Made by a program: the position numbers and the translations under genes
DNA from: Pseudomonadota bacterium
GTDB taxonomy: Bacteria; Pseudomonadota; Gammaproteobacteria; UBA1113
Direction of reading: 5' to 3'
DNA: 64,000 nt
NCBI GenBank assembly: GCA_021778015.1
Contig: JAJYCX010000005.1
Span: 1-64,000 of the forward strand
Part shown: positions 45,679 through 55,316 of the stretch, in pieces
How positions within the stretch are numbered: the stretch's first letter is position 1
Layout of the letters: each line of letters starts with the position of its first letter
Notes under the pieces: model-generated
The model's input: the letters and a program-made list of their open reading frames with translations, nothing else
Told to the model about the DNA's origin: nothing
The model's database searches: none

Positions 45679-47883
45679 ATGCCCATGTTAGCGAAAGCTG
45701 TTTTACCTAGAAAAAAGTTAAACTTATTATCCGTCAGTGTTTTTATGATTTTAGCACTTTGGGGGGCACTGTTTATCTGCAGTCTTTTAACAAATCCGGG
45801 TATAGCGACCATCAGTGTATTTGCAAACAAAGTAGCTTTTGGCGTGCATTTGCTTACTTTGTGGTTATTGCTGGATATTTATAAAAAACGGGAAAAGGCA
45901 ATAGAAAAACACACACTGTTATGGCTGTTAATCTTAAATGCATGGCTTCTTTTGGTGGATATTTTTTACTGCATTGCAGCTAACACTTTTTTGCAAAATC
46001 TGTCTTTTCTTAGATTTTTATTATATTATGCCCCGGGCATTGTTTACTGCGGCTTTATGATCTTCTTTATCTCCAAAGTGCTATTAAAGAATGTTTTAAA
46101 ACGGACTGTTTTTATTAGAATGGTTTCAACGTTGTTGATGATGAATGTCATTACCATGGCTCTATTTTTAAGCTCTATACATTATGCTTTTGATGTGGTT
46201 TCTTGGGAAACTGTGTCGCAAATCATTTTGCTCTCGACGGAACTGGTCTTATTTGATTTTGCTATCTTGGGTTTAATGCATGCGGATAGCACCCCTGCAA
46301 AATTGTTTTTATCTGGTGCTTTGATATTAATAGGGGGCGATTTTTTCTTAACTTATTCGTATTTGTCGCAAACCACAGAATTATATTCTTATGGTCAGTT
46401 ACTGTGGCTGCTAGGTTTAATCTTTATTTATATTTCTATAATGAATATGAAGAAAAATGAAAGCTATAATGTCAACGCTTGGTTTAGAAAGAATAGTGCC
46501 ATTAAGAGTCAGTTGACGTTTTCTACTTTTATTATTGCCATCGGCTGTTTTCTATTGCTTTTTGTTTTAGCGGATGTTTTCTCCATTATCGATAAGGATG
46601 TTTTCTTAGGCCTACCACTTTTTATCATCATTTATTCCGCTATGGTGGTGATCTTATCTTTATACATAGGTGCTGCAGTTGAGGCACCCTTTAAAAAGTT
46701 AAAAAAGAATATTGCTTTACTCATGAGTAAGGGAGCGGATACTCAGTTAGACGCAGATTTTTCTATAGATGAATTTATTGTGTTACAAGAATTTTTTGTC
46801 AAGATGTTTAAGCTAAACGATGAAAAAAATATCATGACACAAAGATTGAATCAAATTGCCACAGATGCTGCACACGATATACGTTCACCTATCGCTGTGC
46901 TCAATACCTGTTTGGAATATGTACCCGCTATACCGGAGAAAGATCGCTCTTTAATGCGTACTGCAACTTGCCGTATCAATGCTATTGCCAATAGCCTCTT
47001 AAATGAATTTAGAGAACAGAGCAGACAAGAATGTATTGCCAGTGATGTCCGTCTAGTCTCTTTGGTTTCTCTTTTGCATAGCATTCTACGTGAAAAGAAA
47101 GCACAATTTTCAGCTGAGGCAGTGAATATTAATTTAGATCTAAGGCAGACCGATTTGTCCTATTTTGCCATGATTAATTCTGAAGAAATGAAAAGGGTAT
47201 TATCCAATTTGATCAACAATTCAGTCGAGTCATTTATAGATAATCGCGGTACCATTTATCTTAGCTTAAACGGCGATGAAAACAATATAACGATTACAGT
47301 CGAAGATAATGGCTGTGGTATTGCTGCGCAAGATCAAGAGCGTGTATTGCAACGTGGAGTCAGCCTAAAAGAAAATGGTACGGGAATAGGTTTATATCAC
47401 GCGAAAAAGACTATAGAAAGCTGGAATGGAATTCTTTCTTTAAGCTCAGTTGAAAATGAAGGCACTCGCATTACTCTGCAATTACCACGGCAAACTACAC
47501 CTTCGTGGTTTATTCATCAGATTCAATTATCGTTAGCCTCGCCTATTGCCATTCTAGACGATGAAGTGGCTGTACACCGTGCTTGGCAGTTAAAATTGGC
47601 GGCTGTTTCTAAAGATTTTGTGTTGAACTTTTTTACGGAACCACAAGCTTTCCTTGATTGGGCCAAGCAACAGCCAGACTTCTTCTTGCTAACCGATTAC
47701 AGGCTGGGTAATGAAATGTTAAATGGTTTGGATATCATTGAGCGACTACAGTTAAAAAAGAAAGCCATTTTGAGCACGGGTCACTACGACCAAGCTGAAA
47801 TAATCAACCGCTGTCAACAGTTGGGTTGTTATTTATTGCCTAAAAATCTGATGTATTATATTTCTGTGTCTACTTATAGGTAA
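45679..47883 (+). CDS. Multi-TM hybrid sensor histidine kinase
   Basis: A 734-residue membrane sensor. Residues 15-335 contain about nine to ten hydrophobic helices and no large periplasmic domain. The kinase core has the H-box AAHDIRSP with His399, N-box NLINNSVE (510-517), DNGCGI (543-548) and GTGIGLYHAKK (567-577). A C-terminal receiver-like domain begins ILDDE (625-629) with Asp673 (LTDYRL) and a Lys722 equivalent. The signal is unknown; membrane-embedded sensors of this kind often detect lipids or hydrophobic signals. It is followed 9 bases later by the response-regulator gene. Confidence 0.85.
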   Translation: MPMLAKAVLPRKKLNLLSVSVFMILALWGALFICSLLTNPGIATISVFANKVAFGVHLLTLWLLLDIYKKREKAIEKHTLLWLLILNAWLLLVDIFYCIAANTFLQNLSFLRFLLYYAPGIVYCGFMIFFISKVLLKNVLKRTVFIRMVSTLLMMNVITMALFLSSIHYAFDVVSWETVSQIILLSTELVLFDFAILGLMHADSTPAKLFLSGALILIGGDFFLTYSYLSQTTELYSYGQLLWLLGLIFIYISIMNMKKNESYNVNAWFRKNSAIKSQLTFSTFIIAIGCFLLLFVLADVFSIIDKDVFLGLPLFIIIYSAMVVILSLYIGAAVEAPFKKLKKNIALLMSKGADTQLDADFSIDEFIVLQEFFVKMFKLNDEKNIMTQRLNQIATDAAHDIRSPIAVLNTCLEYVPAIPEKDRSLMRTATCRINAIANSLLNEFREQSRQECIASDVRLVSLVSLLHSILREKKAQFSAEAVNINLDLRQTDLSYFAMINSEEMKRVLSNLINNSVESFIDNRGTIYLSLNGDENNITITVEDNGCGIAAQDQERVLQRGVSLKENGTGIGLYHAKKTIESWNGILSLSSVENEGTRITLQLPRQTTPSWFIHQIQLSLASPIAILDDEVAVHRAWQLKLAAVSKDFVLNFFTEPQAFLDWAKQQPDFFLLTDYRLGNEMLNGLDIIERLQLKKKAILSTGHYDQAEIINRCQQLGCYLLPKNLMYYISVSTYR

Positions 47884-47892
47884 TATAAAACC

Positions 47893-48825
47893 ATGTTGAT
47901 TATGCCACTATTTTTTTACAGTACCACATTGGTTTGGGTCGATGACGATGGTTTTTTTGTCAAAATCGTCGCGGATCCTTTTAGAAAAGACTATCGCGTT
48001 AAAATATTTCTATCGCCAAATTCTTTTTTAAAATTTTTTGAAGAGTATCATGCAACAACCGATAATCTTTCTTTTTTGCAAAAAAATAATGGCGATGATG
48101 ATTATGATGTTAACCATCGCTTGCCTGTAGATATAGATTTTCAAACCATTATTGACTTATATCACAATAAAGGGCGTGTTAATGATATCAGTGCTATTAT
48201 AGTCGATTTTAAAATGCCAAAGTTAACCGGCCTAGAGTTGATGAAACAAATTCTGCCTTCTGCAATAAAACGTATCTTGCTCACTGGGGAAGCAGAGAAT
48301 GAATTGGCAATAGCGGCTTTTAATGATAATATTATTGACCGCTTTGTTCATAAGGGAGATTCTAGCTTCGCTGCTGACCTAAGATTATATGTTAAACAAA
48401 TGACTACGCAATATTTTTGTGATCTCAGTAAACCGTTGCTAGCACATATGGAAGTAGGACATCGTTTGCCACAATCTGATCCAGTATTCATAGATTTTTT
48501 TGATAAATGGGCATGCCTCAATAACATAGTAGAGTATTTTGTTTTTGATAAAAGTGGCAGTATGTTGGTAGCTGATCAACAGGGGCAAGTCTTTTATTTT
48601 ATTATACACACAGAGCGAACGTTAGACGAGTTTTCTGAACTGCATGCCAGCGATAAAGCAGTGAAATTTTTTGTGAATGCTGTGATGCAGCGCTACAAAA
48701 TTCCATTTTTTGGTTTATTTAAAGAAGCTTGGGAATTTGACTCTACGCAATGGACCAACCATTTTTATTCACCAGAAGTGCTGCAAGGACGGGAACGATA
48801 CTATTGGAAAGCCATTGCTGAGTGA
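47893..48825 (+). CDS. Atypical response regulator with enlarged receiver
   Basis: A 310-residue protein partnered with the preceding kinase. Receiver landmarks are the acidic WVDDDG (15-20), Asp105 in IVDFKMPKLTG, Thr131 in ILLTGEAE and Lys154 in FVHKGD. The spacing from the acidic pair to the phosphoacceptor is about 86 residues, double the usual 40, so an insertion of about 45 residues splits the receiver. The C-terminal 155 residues have no DNA-binding motif I can see. No ribosome-binding site is visible; coupling to the kinase gene is likely. Confidence 0.78.
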   Translation: MLIMPLFFYSTTLVWVDDDGFFVKIVADPFRKDYRVKIFLSPNSFLKFFEEYHATTDNLSFLQKNNGDDDYDVNHRLPVDIDFQTIIDLYHNKGRVNDISAIIVDFKMPKLTGLELMKQILPSAIKRILLTGEAENELAIAAFNDNIIDRFVHKGDSSFAADLRLYVKQMTTQYFCDLSKPLLAHMEVGHRLPQSDPVFIDFFDKWACLNNIVEYFVFDKSGSMLVADQQGQVFYFIIHTERTLDEFSELHASDKAVKFFVNAVMQRYKIPFFGLFKEAWEFDSTQWTNHFYSPEVLQGRERYYWKAIAE

Positions 48826-48882
48826 TGGTTATAAAGAGGCAAAATGTTGTCATTATCAAATAAGGTCGGGGGCCAGCACATT

Positions 48883-48959
48883 GTCATCCCCGACTGCGTC
48901 GAGGATGACAAAGCTTTGATTAAAGTTCAATGCGTTTATTCAAATCTCGCATCTTCATT
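48883..48959. repeat. Short GTCATCC repeat with the conserved arm
   Basis: GTCATCCCCGACTGCGTCGA and GGATGAC (48883-48909) form a compact hairpin; the following 50 bases (AAAGCTTTGATTAAAG to GCATCTTCATT) match the arm of the copy at 31811-31858. The ubiE -10-like TATAAT (48971-48976) lies just past it, so the insertion may have set the promoter's upstream context. Confidence 0.75.
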
Positions 48960-49002
48960 AGTAATGGGTATATAATATGTCTTCATATTAAGAGGAAACC
49001 TA

Positions 49003-49752
49003 ATGGCAGTAGATAAAGATGCTGATTTTGGCTATAAAAAAGTCAGTCCGGAAGAAAAAACACGCTTAGTCCGTGAAGTATTTCATTCCGTAGCCCCTAA
49101 TTATGACCTTATGAATGACCTCATGTCTTTGGGTATACACCGTGCGTGGAAGTTTTTAACCGTCTTATTAGCGCAAGCTAGACCGGGCCAGCGGGTTTTA
49201 GATTTGGCAGGTGGTACCGGGGATCTAGCTCAGCGGTTTGCTGAAAAAGTGGGGCGAGAAGGATGTGTGGTATTAGGTGATATTAATCTAGCCATGCTAG
49301 AAGTAGGTCGTGATAAAATTATCGATGCGGGTTTAAGCCAAACGATTAAAGTAACGGCTTTAAATGCAGAAGAACTTCCTTTTGCTACCAATAGCTTTGA
49401 TTTGTTGACGATTGGGTTTGGTTTGCGAAATGTGACGGATAAACAGCGTGCATTAAAAGAGATGTGGCGTGTGCTGCGTCCAGGAGGGCAAGCCATGATT
49501 TTAGAATTTTCCACGCCCACAACAGCAGGTGTTAGGAAACTCTACGATGCATACTCTTTTAAAATTCTACCCAAATTGGGTCAATACATTGCCAAAGACA
49601 AAGACAGTTATCAATACTTAGCTGAATCCATACGCAAACACCCTACGCAAGCAGTCCTTAAACAAATGGTGTTAGATGCTGGATTTGATGAATGTGAGTA
49701 TCATAATTTGAGCATGGGCATAGTGGCTTTACACCGTTGTTTTAAATATTAA
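49003..49752 (+). CDS. ubiE: Ubiquinone/menaquinone C-methyltransferase UbiE
   Basis: SAM-dependent C-methyltransferase of quinone synthesis. The 249-residue protein has the SAM motif VLDLAGGTGDLAQRF (66-80), the family pattern VFHSVAPNYDLMND near the N-terminus and IGFGLRNVTD in the middle. AGAGGA precedes the ATG by 6 bases. It leads the ubiE-ubiJ-ubiB cluster, the standard gammaproteobacterial order. Confidence 0.96.
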   Translation: MAVDKDADFGYKKVSPEEKTRLVREVFHSVAPNYDLMNDLMSLGIHRAWKFLTVLLAQARPGQRVLDLAGGTGDLAQRFAEKVGREGCVVLGDINLAMLEVGRDKIIDAGLSQTIKVTALNAEELPFATNSFDLLTIGFGLRNVTDKQRALKEMWRVLRPGGQAMILEFSTPTTAGVRKLYDAYSFKILPKLGQYIAKDKDSYQYLAESIRKHPTQAVLKQMVLDAGFDECEYHNLSMGIVALHRCFKY

Positions 49753-49764
49753 AAGGAAAGAACG

Positions 49765-50364
49765 ATGTTTTATTTCTTTCAGGCAACACTACAAACTATA
49801 ATTAGTCGCACACTATCTCTAGATAAAGAAATAGAACAAAAGTTAAAACCATTGCGCGGAAAAATTTTAGAAATTAACATTAAGAAAACACCGTTTCATT
49901 ATGGCTTTCTATTTACAAAAAATAATATTGAAATAATTTCTGCCGATAAAATAGCCGCAGATGCGGTGATCAGCGGTGATCTATTTACTTTTTTAAAGCT
50001 ATTCAAATCTTCTTCTTTGTCGAATATGTCTAAGCTTAGCATCACAGGGGATCAGGCCTTTTCTGAATCTGCATACCATCTTTTACATGACCTCGATATA
50101 GATTGGGAAGAAATCTTATCGCATTATACGGGCGATGTGGTGGCGCACAAAGTAGGGCAATGTGTGGATGGATTGCAAAAATGGTTTAATCGTGGCGCGC
50201 ATAGTTTTAAGGTTAGTTTAACAGAATATGTACAAGAAGAATTACGTTACTTTCCATCGGCAATAGAAATGAACGATTTTATGGAGGAAGTAGACGAGCT
50301 TAAGCACGATTTAGATCGTCTAAATCTACGTTTATCGCGGTACTTACAGGATAATCATGAATAA
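49765..50364 (+). CDS. ubiJ: Ubiquinone biosynthesis accessory factor UbiJ
   Basis: SCP2-domain lipid-binding protein that presents hydrophobic ubiquinone intermediates to the Ubi complex. The 199-residue length matches. It has an N-terminal SCP2-like fold (about 10-110, with GDLFTFLKLF and ITGDQAFSE) and a C-terminal coiled-coil with EMNDFMEEVDELKHDLDRL. AAAGGAAAG precedes the ATG. It overlaps ubiB by 8 bases. Confidence 0.92.
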   Translation: MFYFFQATLQTIISRTLSLDKEIEQKLKPLRGKILEINIKKTPFHYGFLFTKNNIEIISADKIAADAVISGDLFTFLKLFKSSSLSNMSKLSITGDQAFSESAYHLLHDLDIDWEEILSHYTGDVVAHKVGQCVDGLQKWFNRGAHSFKVSLTEYVQEELRYFPSAIEMNDFMEEVDELKHDLDRLNLRLSRYLQDNHE

Positions 50365-51982
50365 TTCAATTACGCAATTGATACGCTTCATACACATTCA
50401 GTATGTGTTAGCTAAACACGGTTTAGATGCGATCGTTTTAGACTTACAGGTCTTGTCCCCTATACGATTTTTAGCCTATTTAAATCCATGGTATTGGATC
50501 CGCAATAGAAATATTCCTAGAGGCGAGCGTTTACGTTTAGCCTTAATTGAATTAGGACCTATCTTTGTCAAGTTTGGTCAAACGCTATCAACGCGGCGCG
50601 ATTTGTTGCCAGAAGATATTGCCGATGAGTTGGCATTGCTGCAAGATAAAGTGCCGCCATTCGCCAATGCCAAAGCTGCTGTTGCCAAAGCATATAAAGT
50701 GCCTTTTAACACTATCTTTGAATCCTTTGATGAAACAGCGCTAGCCTCGGCTTCTATTGCACAAGTGCATGTGGCGCGCTTATGTACAGGTGAGGACGTT
50801 GTTGTAAAAGTATTGCGCCCAAATGTGGAGAAAATTATAAAACGCGATATCGGATTGTTATACCGCTTTGCGGGCATTGCCGAGCGTTATTCAATTATGG
50901 CCCGACATTTACATGTGGTCGATCTAGTCAGAGAGTTTGAAAATACCACTCTAGCAGAATTAGATCTAAACATGGAAGCGTCCAATGCTTCGGCATTAAA
51001 ACGTAACTTTAAAGGATCTACTTTATTACATGTTCCGGAAATTTATTGGCCCTATGTGACCTCTAGCGTTATTGTCATGGAACATATACACGGTGTTCCT
51101 ATAGGGAATGTAGATGAACTAAGAGCTCTTGGTGTAGACATGAAAGTTTTGGCTGAAAGAGGAGTTGAAATATTCTTCACCCAAGTTTTTCGGGACTGTT
51201 TTTTTCATGCTGATATGCACCCGGGGAATATTTTTGTAGACGTACATAATCTTAAACAACCCATCTATATGGCCGTTGATTTTGGTATCATGGGTGCATT
51301 GAGCCCCAATGATCAACATTATTTAGCCAGTAATCTTTTGGCCTTTTTTAAGCGAGACTATCGCAAAGTGGCTTTGTTACATTTAGAGTCTGGTTGGGTG
51401 CCTGCAGACACTAGGGTAGAAGACTTCGAAGCCGCAGTGCGTAGCGTGTGCGAACCTATTTTTGAACGGCCTTTAAAAGATATTTCTTTTGGTAAACTAT
51501 TGTTGCGCTTATTTCAGGTTGGACGTAAATTTCATATGGAAATTCAACCGCAATTATTGTTGCTAGAAAAAACATTATTTCATATAGAAGGCCTGGGGCG
51601 ACAATTGTATCCAGAGTTAGATCTATGGGCCACTGCGCATCCTTTCTTGGAGAAGTGGATGCGTAAACAAGTGGGTATCAGAGCTAACCTACGGCGTTTA
51701 AAAGAAAGTTTACCACTATGGAGTAAAATTTTACCCGAGTTACCAGCTACTTTACAACAAACACTAAAATTAATTCAGGATGAAAAGAAAGGTCATAAAG
51801 AAGATGAAAAAGATGTTTCGCGTCAAAAAACATCGGGGTTACGCCGTGGTTTGGGTGCTGGCTTTTTAATTGCAGGTGGTGTAGGTCTAGGTTTATTGAA
51901 TGGCATAAATTTATTCGATGCTACAGAGGCCGCTTGGGGCATGATTGGTTTAGCGGTGTTGTTGTTGGTGACAAGTTGGTAG
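50357..51982 (+). CDS. ubiB: Ubiquinone biosynthesis regulatory protein kinase-like UbiB
   Basis: Atypical kinase-like ATPase needed for ubiquinone synthesis. The 541 residues include the KxGQ motif region FVKFGQTLSTRRDLLP (near 71-86), the Ala-rich loop ASASIAQVH (131-139), the catalytic FFHADMHPGNIFVD and DFG of the family, and two C-terminal membrane helices. It closes the ubiE-ubiJ-ubiB cluster; the gap after it is filled by a repeat. Confidence 0.96.
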   Translation: MNNSITQLIRFIHIQYVLAKHGLDAIVLDLQVLSPIRFLAYLNPWYWIRNRNIPRGERLRLALIELGPIFVKFGQTLSTRRDLLPEDIADELALLQDKVPPFANAKAAVAKAYKVPFNTIFESFDETALASASIAQVHVARLCTGEDVVVKVLRPNVEKIIKRDIGLLYRFAGIAERYSIMARHLHVVDLVREFENTTLAELDLNMEASNASALKRNFKGSTLLHVPEIYWPYVTSSVIVMEHIHGVPIGNVDELRALGVDMKVLAERGVEIFFTQVFRDCFFHADMHPGNIFVDVHNLKQPIYMAVDFGIMGALSPNDQHYLASNLLAFFKRDYRKVALLHLESGWVPADTRVEDFEAAVRSVCEPIFERPLKDISFGKLLLRLFQVGRKFHMEIQPQLLLLEKTLFHIEGLGRQLYPELDLWATAHPFLEKWMRKQVGIRANLRRLKESLPLWSKILPELPATLQQTLKLIQDEKKGHKEDEKDVSRQKTSGLRRGLGAGFLIAGGVGLGLLNGINLFDATEAAWGMIGLAVLLLVTSW

Positions 51983-51992
51983 GCGTTGAGTT

Positions 51993-52081
51993 TGTCATCC
52001 TCGACGAAGTCTGGGTTCCAGTTTCAAATAAAGTTTTTTACTGGATCCCCCACTGCGGCCTCGCGGCCTGGTTGAGGATGA
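51993..52081. repeat. GTCATCC...GGATGAC palindromic repeat
   Basis: Full-length relative of the element at 31723: GTCATCCTCGACGAAGTC at one end and GAGGATGAC at the other, with GTTCCAG/CTGGATCC inside. It sits between convergent genes (ubiB and the YgjP-type gene) and may terminate transcription both ways. Confidence 0.8.
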
Positions 52082-52110
52082 CAACTGCGCGTATCCTGAA
52101 ATCTTACATC

Positions 52111-52830
52111 TCAATACAACCACGCAGGCAATTCCGACTCTATAGTCTTTAACGCCTTATTATGTTCATGACAATGCGGATCTAATGTAGACAGCAAACG
52201 CCAAAAAGCACGGCTGTGATTTAAATGTTGAATATGGCTTAATTCATGCAGCAGAATATGTTCCGCCAAGGCTTTAGGTAAAAAAAGTATTTTATAATTC
52301 AGCTGGATATTTTTACTCGTAGAACAGCTTCCCCATTGCGTTTTTTGATTGCGCACAGCGGCATTATTAAAAGGCAGTTGGTGACGCAGACTTAGTTCTG
52401 TTAACCAGGGAATAAGTTGTTGCACAGCTTTTTTTTTCAACCACAAATGCAATAAACGAATGGCGCGCTCGATATTCAAATCTTTATCCATAATCACCAA
52501 TCTGGAACCCGCAGCGGCAAATAAAGTAGGTTTAGCGCAGTTTTGCATATGGTCTACTTGCCATGTTTCATCGATAGCAGATAGCAGCAGGGACGTGGGT
52601 AAACTCATCGGGTCTTTTTTAGAGGCCTGTTCTAATAGGGCACTGTGTTTTAAAATCCAAGCTTTTTTCTCTATTAATAAGGCGTCTATGTCTACAGGTC
52701 GCCGCGTATGTTGCGGCAAATGGATGGTTAAGCCTTTTTGCGGGTGTATGCTGAGGCGCACCTGCTTCGCACGGGTACTTTTTTTCACCGTATACAGGGG
52801 AGGCCAGATTGTGACTTGAGATGATTCCAT
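52111..52830 (-). CDS. YgjP/DUF45-type metal-dependent hydrolase
   Basis: A 239-residue protein of the YgjP/WLM-like family. The zinc motif HELSHIQHLNHS (HExxH plus a third His) lies near the C-terminus, and NQKTQWGSCS in the middle is a family signature. The frame extends 75 bases further, over the rsmE start, but the ATG at 52830 begins the conserved part. YgjP-type proteins are predicted peptidases; the target is unknown. It is divergent from rsmE, with only about 50 bases between. Confidence 0.82.
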   Translation of the reverse strand: MESSQVTIWPPLYTVKKSTRAKQVRLSIHPQKGLTIHLPQHTRRPVDIDALLIEKKAWILKHSALLEQASKKDPMSLPTSLLLSAIDETWQVDHMQNCAKPTLFAAAGSRLVIMDKDLNIERAIRLLHLWLKKKAVQQLIPWLTELSLRHQLPFNNAAVRNQKTQWGSCSTSKNIQLNYKILFLPKALAEHILLHELSHIQHLNHSRAFWRLLSTLDPHCHEHNKALKTIESELPAWLY

Positions 52831-52881
52831 AATAGTTGTTATCATAGCGCATTGTAGCATTAGGGTCAAAGGTTGTTGTCT

Positions 52882-53610
52882 ATGTCGAGTCCACGTTTTT
52901 ATCAAAATAAACCATTAGCACTGGGAAATTATACTTTAGATGAGGCAGCGGCGCATCATATAATGCATGTATTACGGTTAAAAATAGGCAGCGAAATCAT
53001 AGTCTTTAACGGTAATGGCGATGAATTTAAAGGAATTCTTTGCGAGATCAATAAAAAATCGGTTGTGGTGACTTTAGAGCAAAGCTATAGTGTATGCAAT
53101 GAGTCATTTTTAGCTTTGCATCTGGTGCAAGCGGTTTCCAGAAAAGATCATATGGATTTAACTTTGCAAAAAGCAGTTGAATTAGGCGTTACACAAATAA
53201 CACCTGTAATAAGTGATTTTTCTAATATAAAACAGAGTCAAACGGAATTTAATCATAAAGAAAATCACTGGCAAAAAATCATCGTTAGCGCCAGCCAGCA
53301 GTCTGGCCGTAGCATTATAACTCGTTTAAACCCTATTATCTCTTTCAAAGAAGCACTAAAAAATATTCAGGCGGAACAACGCCTCTTTCTATCGCCACGT
53401 GCCGAAGCATCATCTGAAAAGCTATGGGCTATATCATCAAAATCAGTAGCGCTATTTGTAGGTTGCGAAGGCGGCTTTAGTGACAATGAAGAGAAAGAGG
53501 CAGCAGCAAATGGTCTTACTGCTGTAGCTTTGGGTAAGCGTATTTTACGCACGGAAACAGCAGCCATCGCAGCATTAGCTATTCTGCAGTATTGCTTAGG
53601 AGATCTTTGA
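52882..53610 (+). CDS. rsmE: 16S rRNA (uracil1498-N3)-methyltransferase
   Basis: SPOUT-family methyltransferase acting on U1498 of 16S rRNA. The 242-residue protein has the N-terminal PUA-like part (HHIMHVLRLKIGSEI), the conserved KDHMDLTLQKAVELGV, and the knot motifs LFVGCEGGFSDNE and LGKRILRTETA. The ATG at 52882 follows AAAGG; a TTG nine bases earlier is less likely. Its last 32 bases overlap the end of hflX on the other strand. Confidence 0.95.
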   Translation: MSSPRFYQNKPLALGNYTLDEAAAHHIMHVLRLKIGSEIIVFNGNGDEFKGILCEINKKSVVVTLEQSYSVCNESFLALHLVQAVSRKDHMDLTLQKAVELGVTQITPVISDFSNIKQSQTEFNHKENHWQKIIVSASQQSGRSIITRLNPIISFKEALKNIQAEQRLFLSPRAEASSEKLWAISSKSVALFVGCEGGFSDNEEKEAAANGLTAVALGKRILRTETAAIAALAILQYCLGDL

Positions 53611-54679
53611 GAGCTGCATATAATAAAGGAATGCCTTCACCACTGCGACTGGACAGTTGTACTCTAACGGGTTTACCATTTTCATCATAATACGTTTCAG
53701 CTGCGACGCCGGGGAATAAATCTAATTTATTATAAACTTCTAGGATAGGTAAATCGCCTGCGCCCAATTCGTTGATAATGCCTGTAACCGCTTCTTTATG
53801 TTCATGACGTTTAGGATCGTGCTGGTCGATTACATGCAATAATAAATCAGCTTGTATCGTTTCCTCCAGAGTGGCTTTAAAAGCCTTGACTAAATCAGGG
53901 GGTAAATGACGGATAAAGCCTACAGTGTCAATCAGAATAATATTGCCCAGTTCCGGAATATAACAACGTCTAGAGGTAGGATCTAACGTTGCGAAAAGCT
54001 GATCGGCAACATAAACGTCGCTACGAGTTAAGCGATTAAACAAAGTAGATTTGCCTGCATTGGTATAGCCTATCAAGGCTACACAAGGAGTACGCTGGTT
54101 TTGGCGCGCACGTCTATTTTGATTACGTTGCTCAGCCACTTTGTCTAGACGGTCATTAATGGTAGAAATACGTTTTTTAATTAAACGACGATCCGTTTCT
54201 AGCTGTGCTTCACCAGGACCGCGCAAGCCTATGCCGCCTTTTTGTCGTTCTAAGTGTGTCCAACCGCGGACCAACCGAGTCGATAAATGTTTTAATTGTG
54301 CTAATTCAACTTGTAACATGCCTTCAAAAGTTCGTGCTCTTTGGGCAAATATGTCTAGGATTAATTCGGTTCTATCGATGACTCTACAGCCTAAGGCTTC
54401 TTCTAAGTTTCTACTTTGCGCTGGCGATAAATTATGATTGACTAAGATCACAGAGACGGGATCGTGATTGATCAATTCTTTTATTTCAGTTAATTTTCCT
54501 GTGCCAATGAAATATTTAGCAGTAGGGGTGTTACGCGTGGTTTGTACCACATGTTGTGGAATTAAACCGCTGGATTGCACCAATAGTTTAAATTCTTCTA
54601 AATCTTCAATTTTTTCTGCAGTGTTAAAATTAACGTGAATGAGTAGGGCGTGATTTTCTGGTTTAGATTCAGTTTTCAA
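53579..54679 (-). CDS. hflX: Ribosome-splitting GTPase HflX
   Basis: OBG-type GTPase that splits stalled ribosomes during stress. The 366-residue protein, shorter than the E. coli one (426), has the N-terminal HflX domain (NHNLSPAQSRNLEEALG, GGIGLRGPGEAQLETDRR), then the G domain: GYTNAGKSTLF, LFATLDPTSRR, DTVGFIRHLPP and YNKLDL. It lies downstream of hfq, with a strong hairpin in between, and converges on rsmE. Confidence 0.95.
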   Translation of the reverse strand: MKTESKPENHALLIHVNFNTAEKIEDLEEFKLLVQSSGLIPQHVVQTTRNTPTAKYFIGTGKLTEIKELINHDPVSVILVNHNLSPAQSRNLEEALGCRVIDRTELILDIFAQRARTFEGMLQVELAQLKHLSTRLVRGWTHLERQKGGIGLRGPGEAQLETDRRLIKKRISTINDRLDKVAEQRNQNRRARQNQRTPCVALIGYTNAGKSTLFNRLTRSDVYVADQLFATLDPTSRRCYIPELGNIILIDTVGFIRHLPPDLVKAFKATLEETIQADLLLHVIDQHDPKRHEHKEAVTGIINELGAGDLPILEVYNKLDLFPGVAAETYYDENGKPVRVQLSSRSGEGIPLLYAALKDLLSNTAE

Positions 54680-54712
54680 AAAAGATATTACCTCTGATTC
54701 GCTTTATAATTT

Positions 54713-54736
54713 AAAAGGGCGGTTCGCGAACCGCCC
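54713..54736 (-). terminator. Rho-independent terminator between hfq and hflX
   Basis: A perfect 20-base palindrome, GGGCGGTTCGCGAACCGCCC (54717-54736), followed on the minus strand by TTTT and then TTAAATTATAA. It is 21 bases after the hfq stop and 34 bases before the hflX start, so it should limit read-through into hflX. Confidence 0.88.
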
Positions 54737-54756
54737 CTGGTTAGTTGTAACTACAA

Positions 54757-55023
54757 CTATTCATCCTCTTCTGCCGCAGTAGCCACTTCAGCCGTTGCTG
54801 CGGACATCATGCTCAAATTCACCGGACGTGCAGGCACGATGGTTGAAATGGCGTGTTTATAAACCAATTGACTGATAGAATTTTTTAGCAATACAACAAA
54901 TTGATCAAAAGCCTCAACTTGTCCTTGTAATTTGATCCCATTCACTAAATAGATAGACACAGGCACTCTTTCTTTACGTAATGCATTTAAGAAAGGGTCT
55001 TGTAACGATTGCCCTTTTGACAT
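54757..55023 (-). CDS. hfq: RNA chaperone Hfq
   Basis: Hexameric Sm-like protein that pairs small RNAs with mRNAs. The 88-residue protein has [19 protein letters not shown] (N-terminal face), the Sm1 region and the Sm2 signature [10 protein letters not shown]; the C-terminal tail is short and acidic (AAEEDE). Starting 24 bases earlier is possible in frame, but AAGGAG before the ATG at 55023 is the better choice. miaA, the usual upstream gene, is absent. Confidence 0.97.
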   Translation of the reverse strand: MSKGQSLQDPFLNALRKERVPVSIYLVNGIKLQGQVEAFDQFVVLLKNSISQLVYKHAISTIVPARPVNLSMMSAATAEVATAAEEDE

Positions 55024-55316
55024 GACATTCTCCTTGTAGTTTTTCAATAAAAGTTTAGTGTCGCGAAAAGGCAGGTATATTCGCCTAATCCGTGGCCACT
55101 ACAAATTTCCTATACGGTAAGGGAGGTCCGGACCAGATAGGCAGAATAGTCTAACACGCAAAGAAAATAAATACCATAGGATAGTAGGGGTAAAAACTGT
55201 TAAAAACATAAAAAAAACATATTTTTTTATGGCTCATTTTTTGTATTATCTAGCTAAATATGTCATAATGTGCCGCAGTGGTTAAACGCAAGGAAATTTT
55301 TCTGTGAGGCGCAAAA

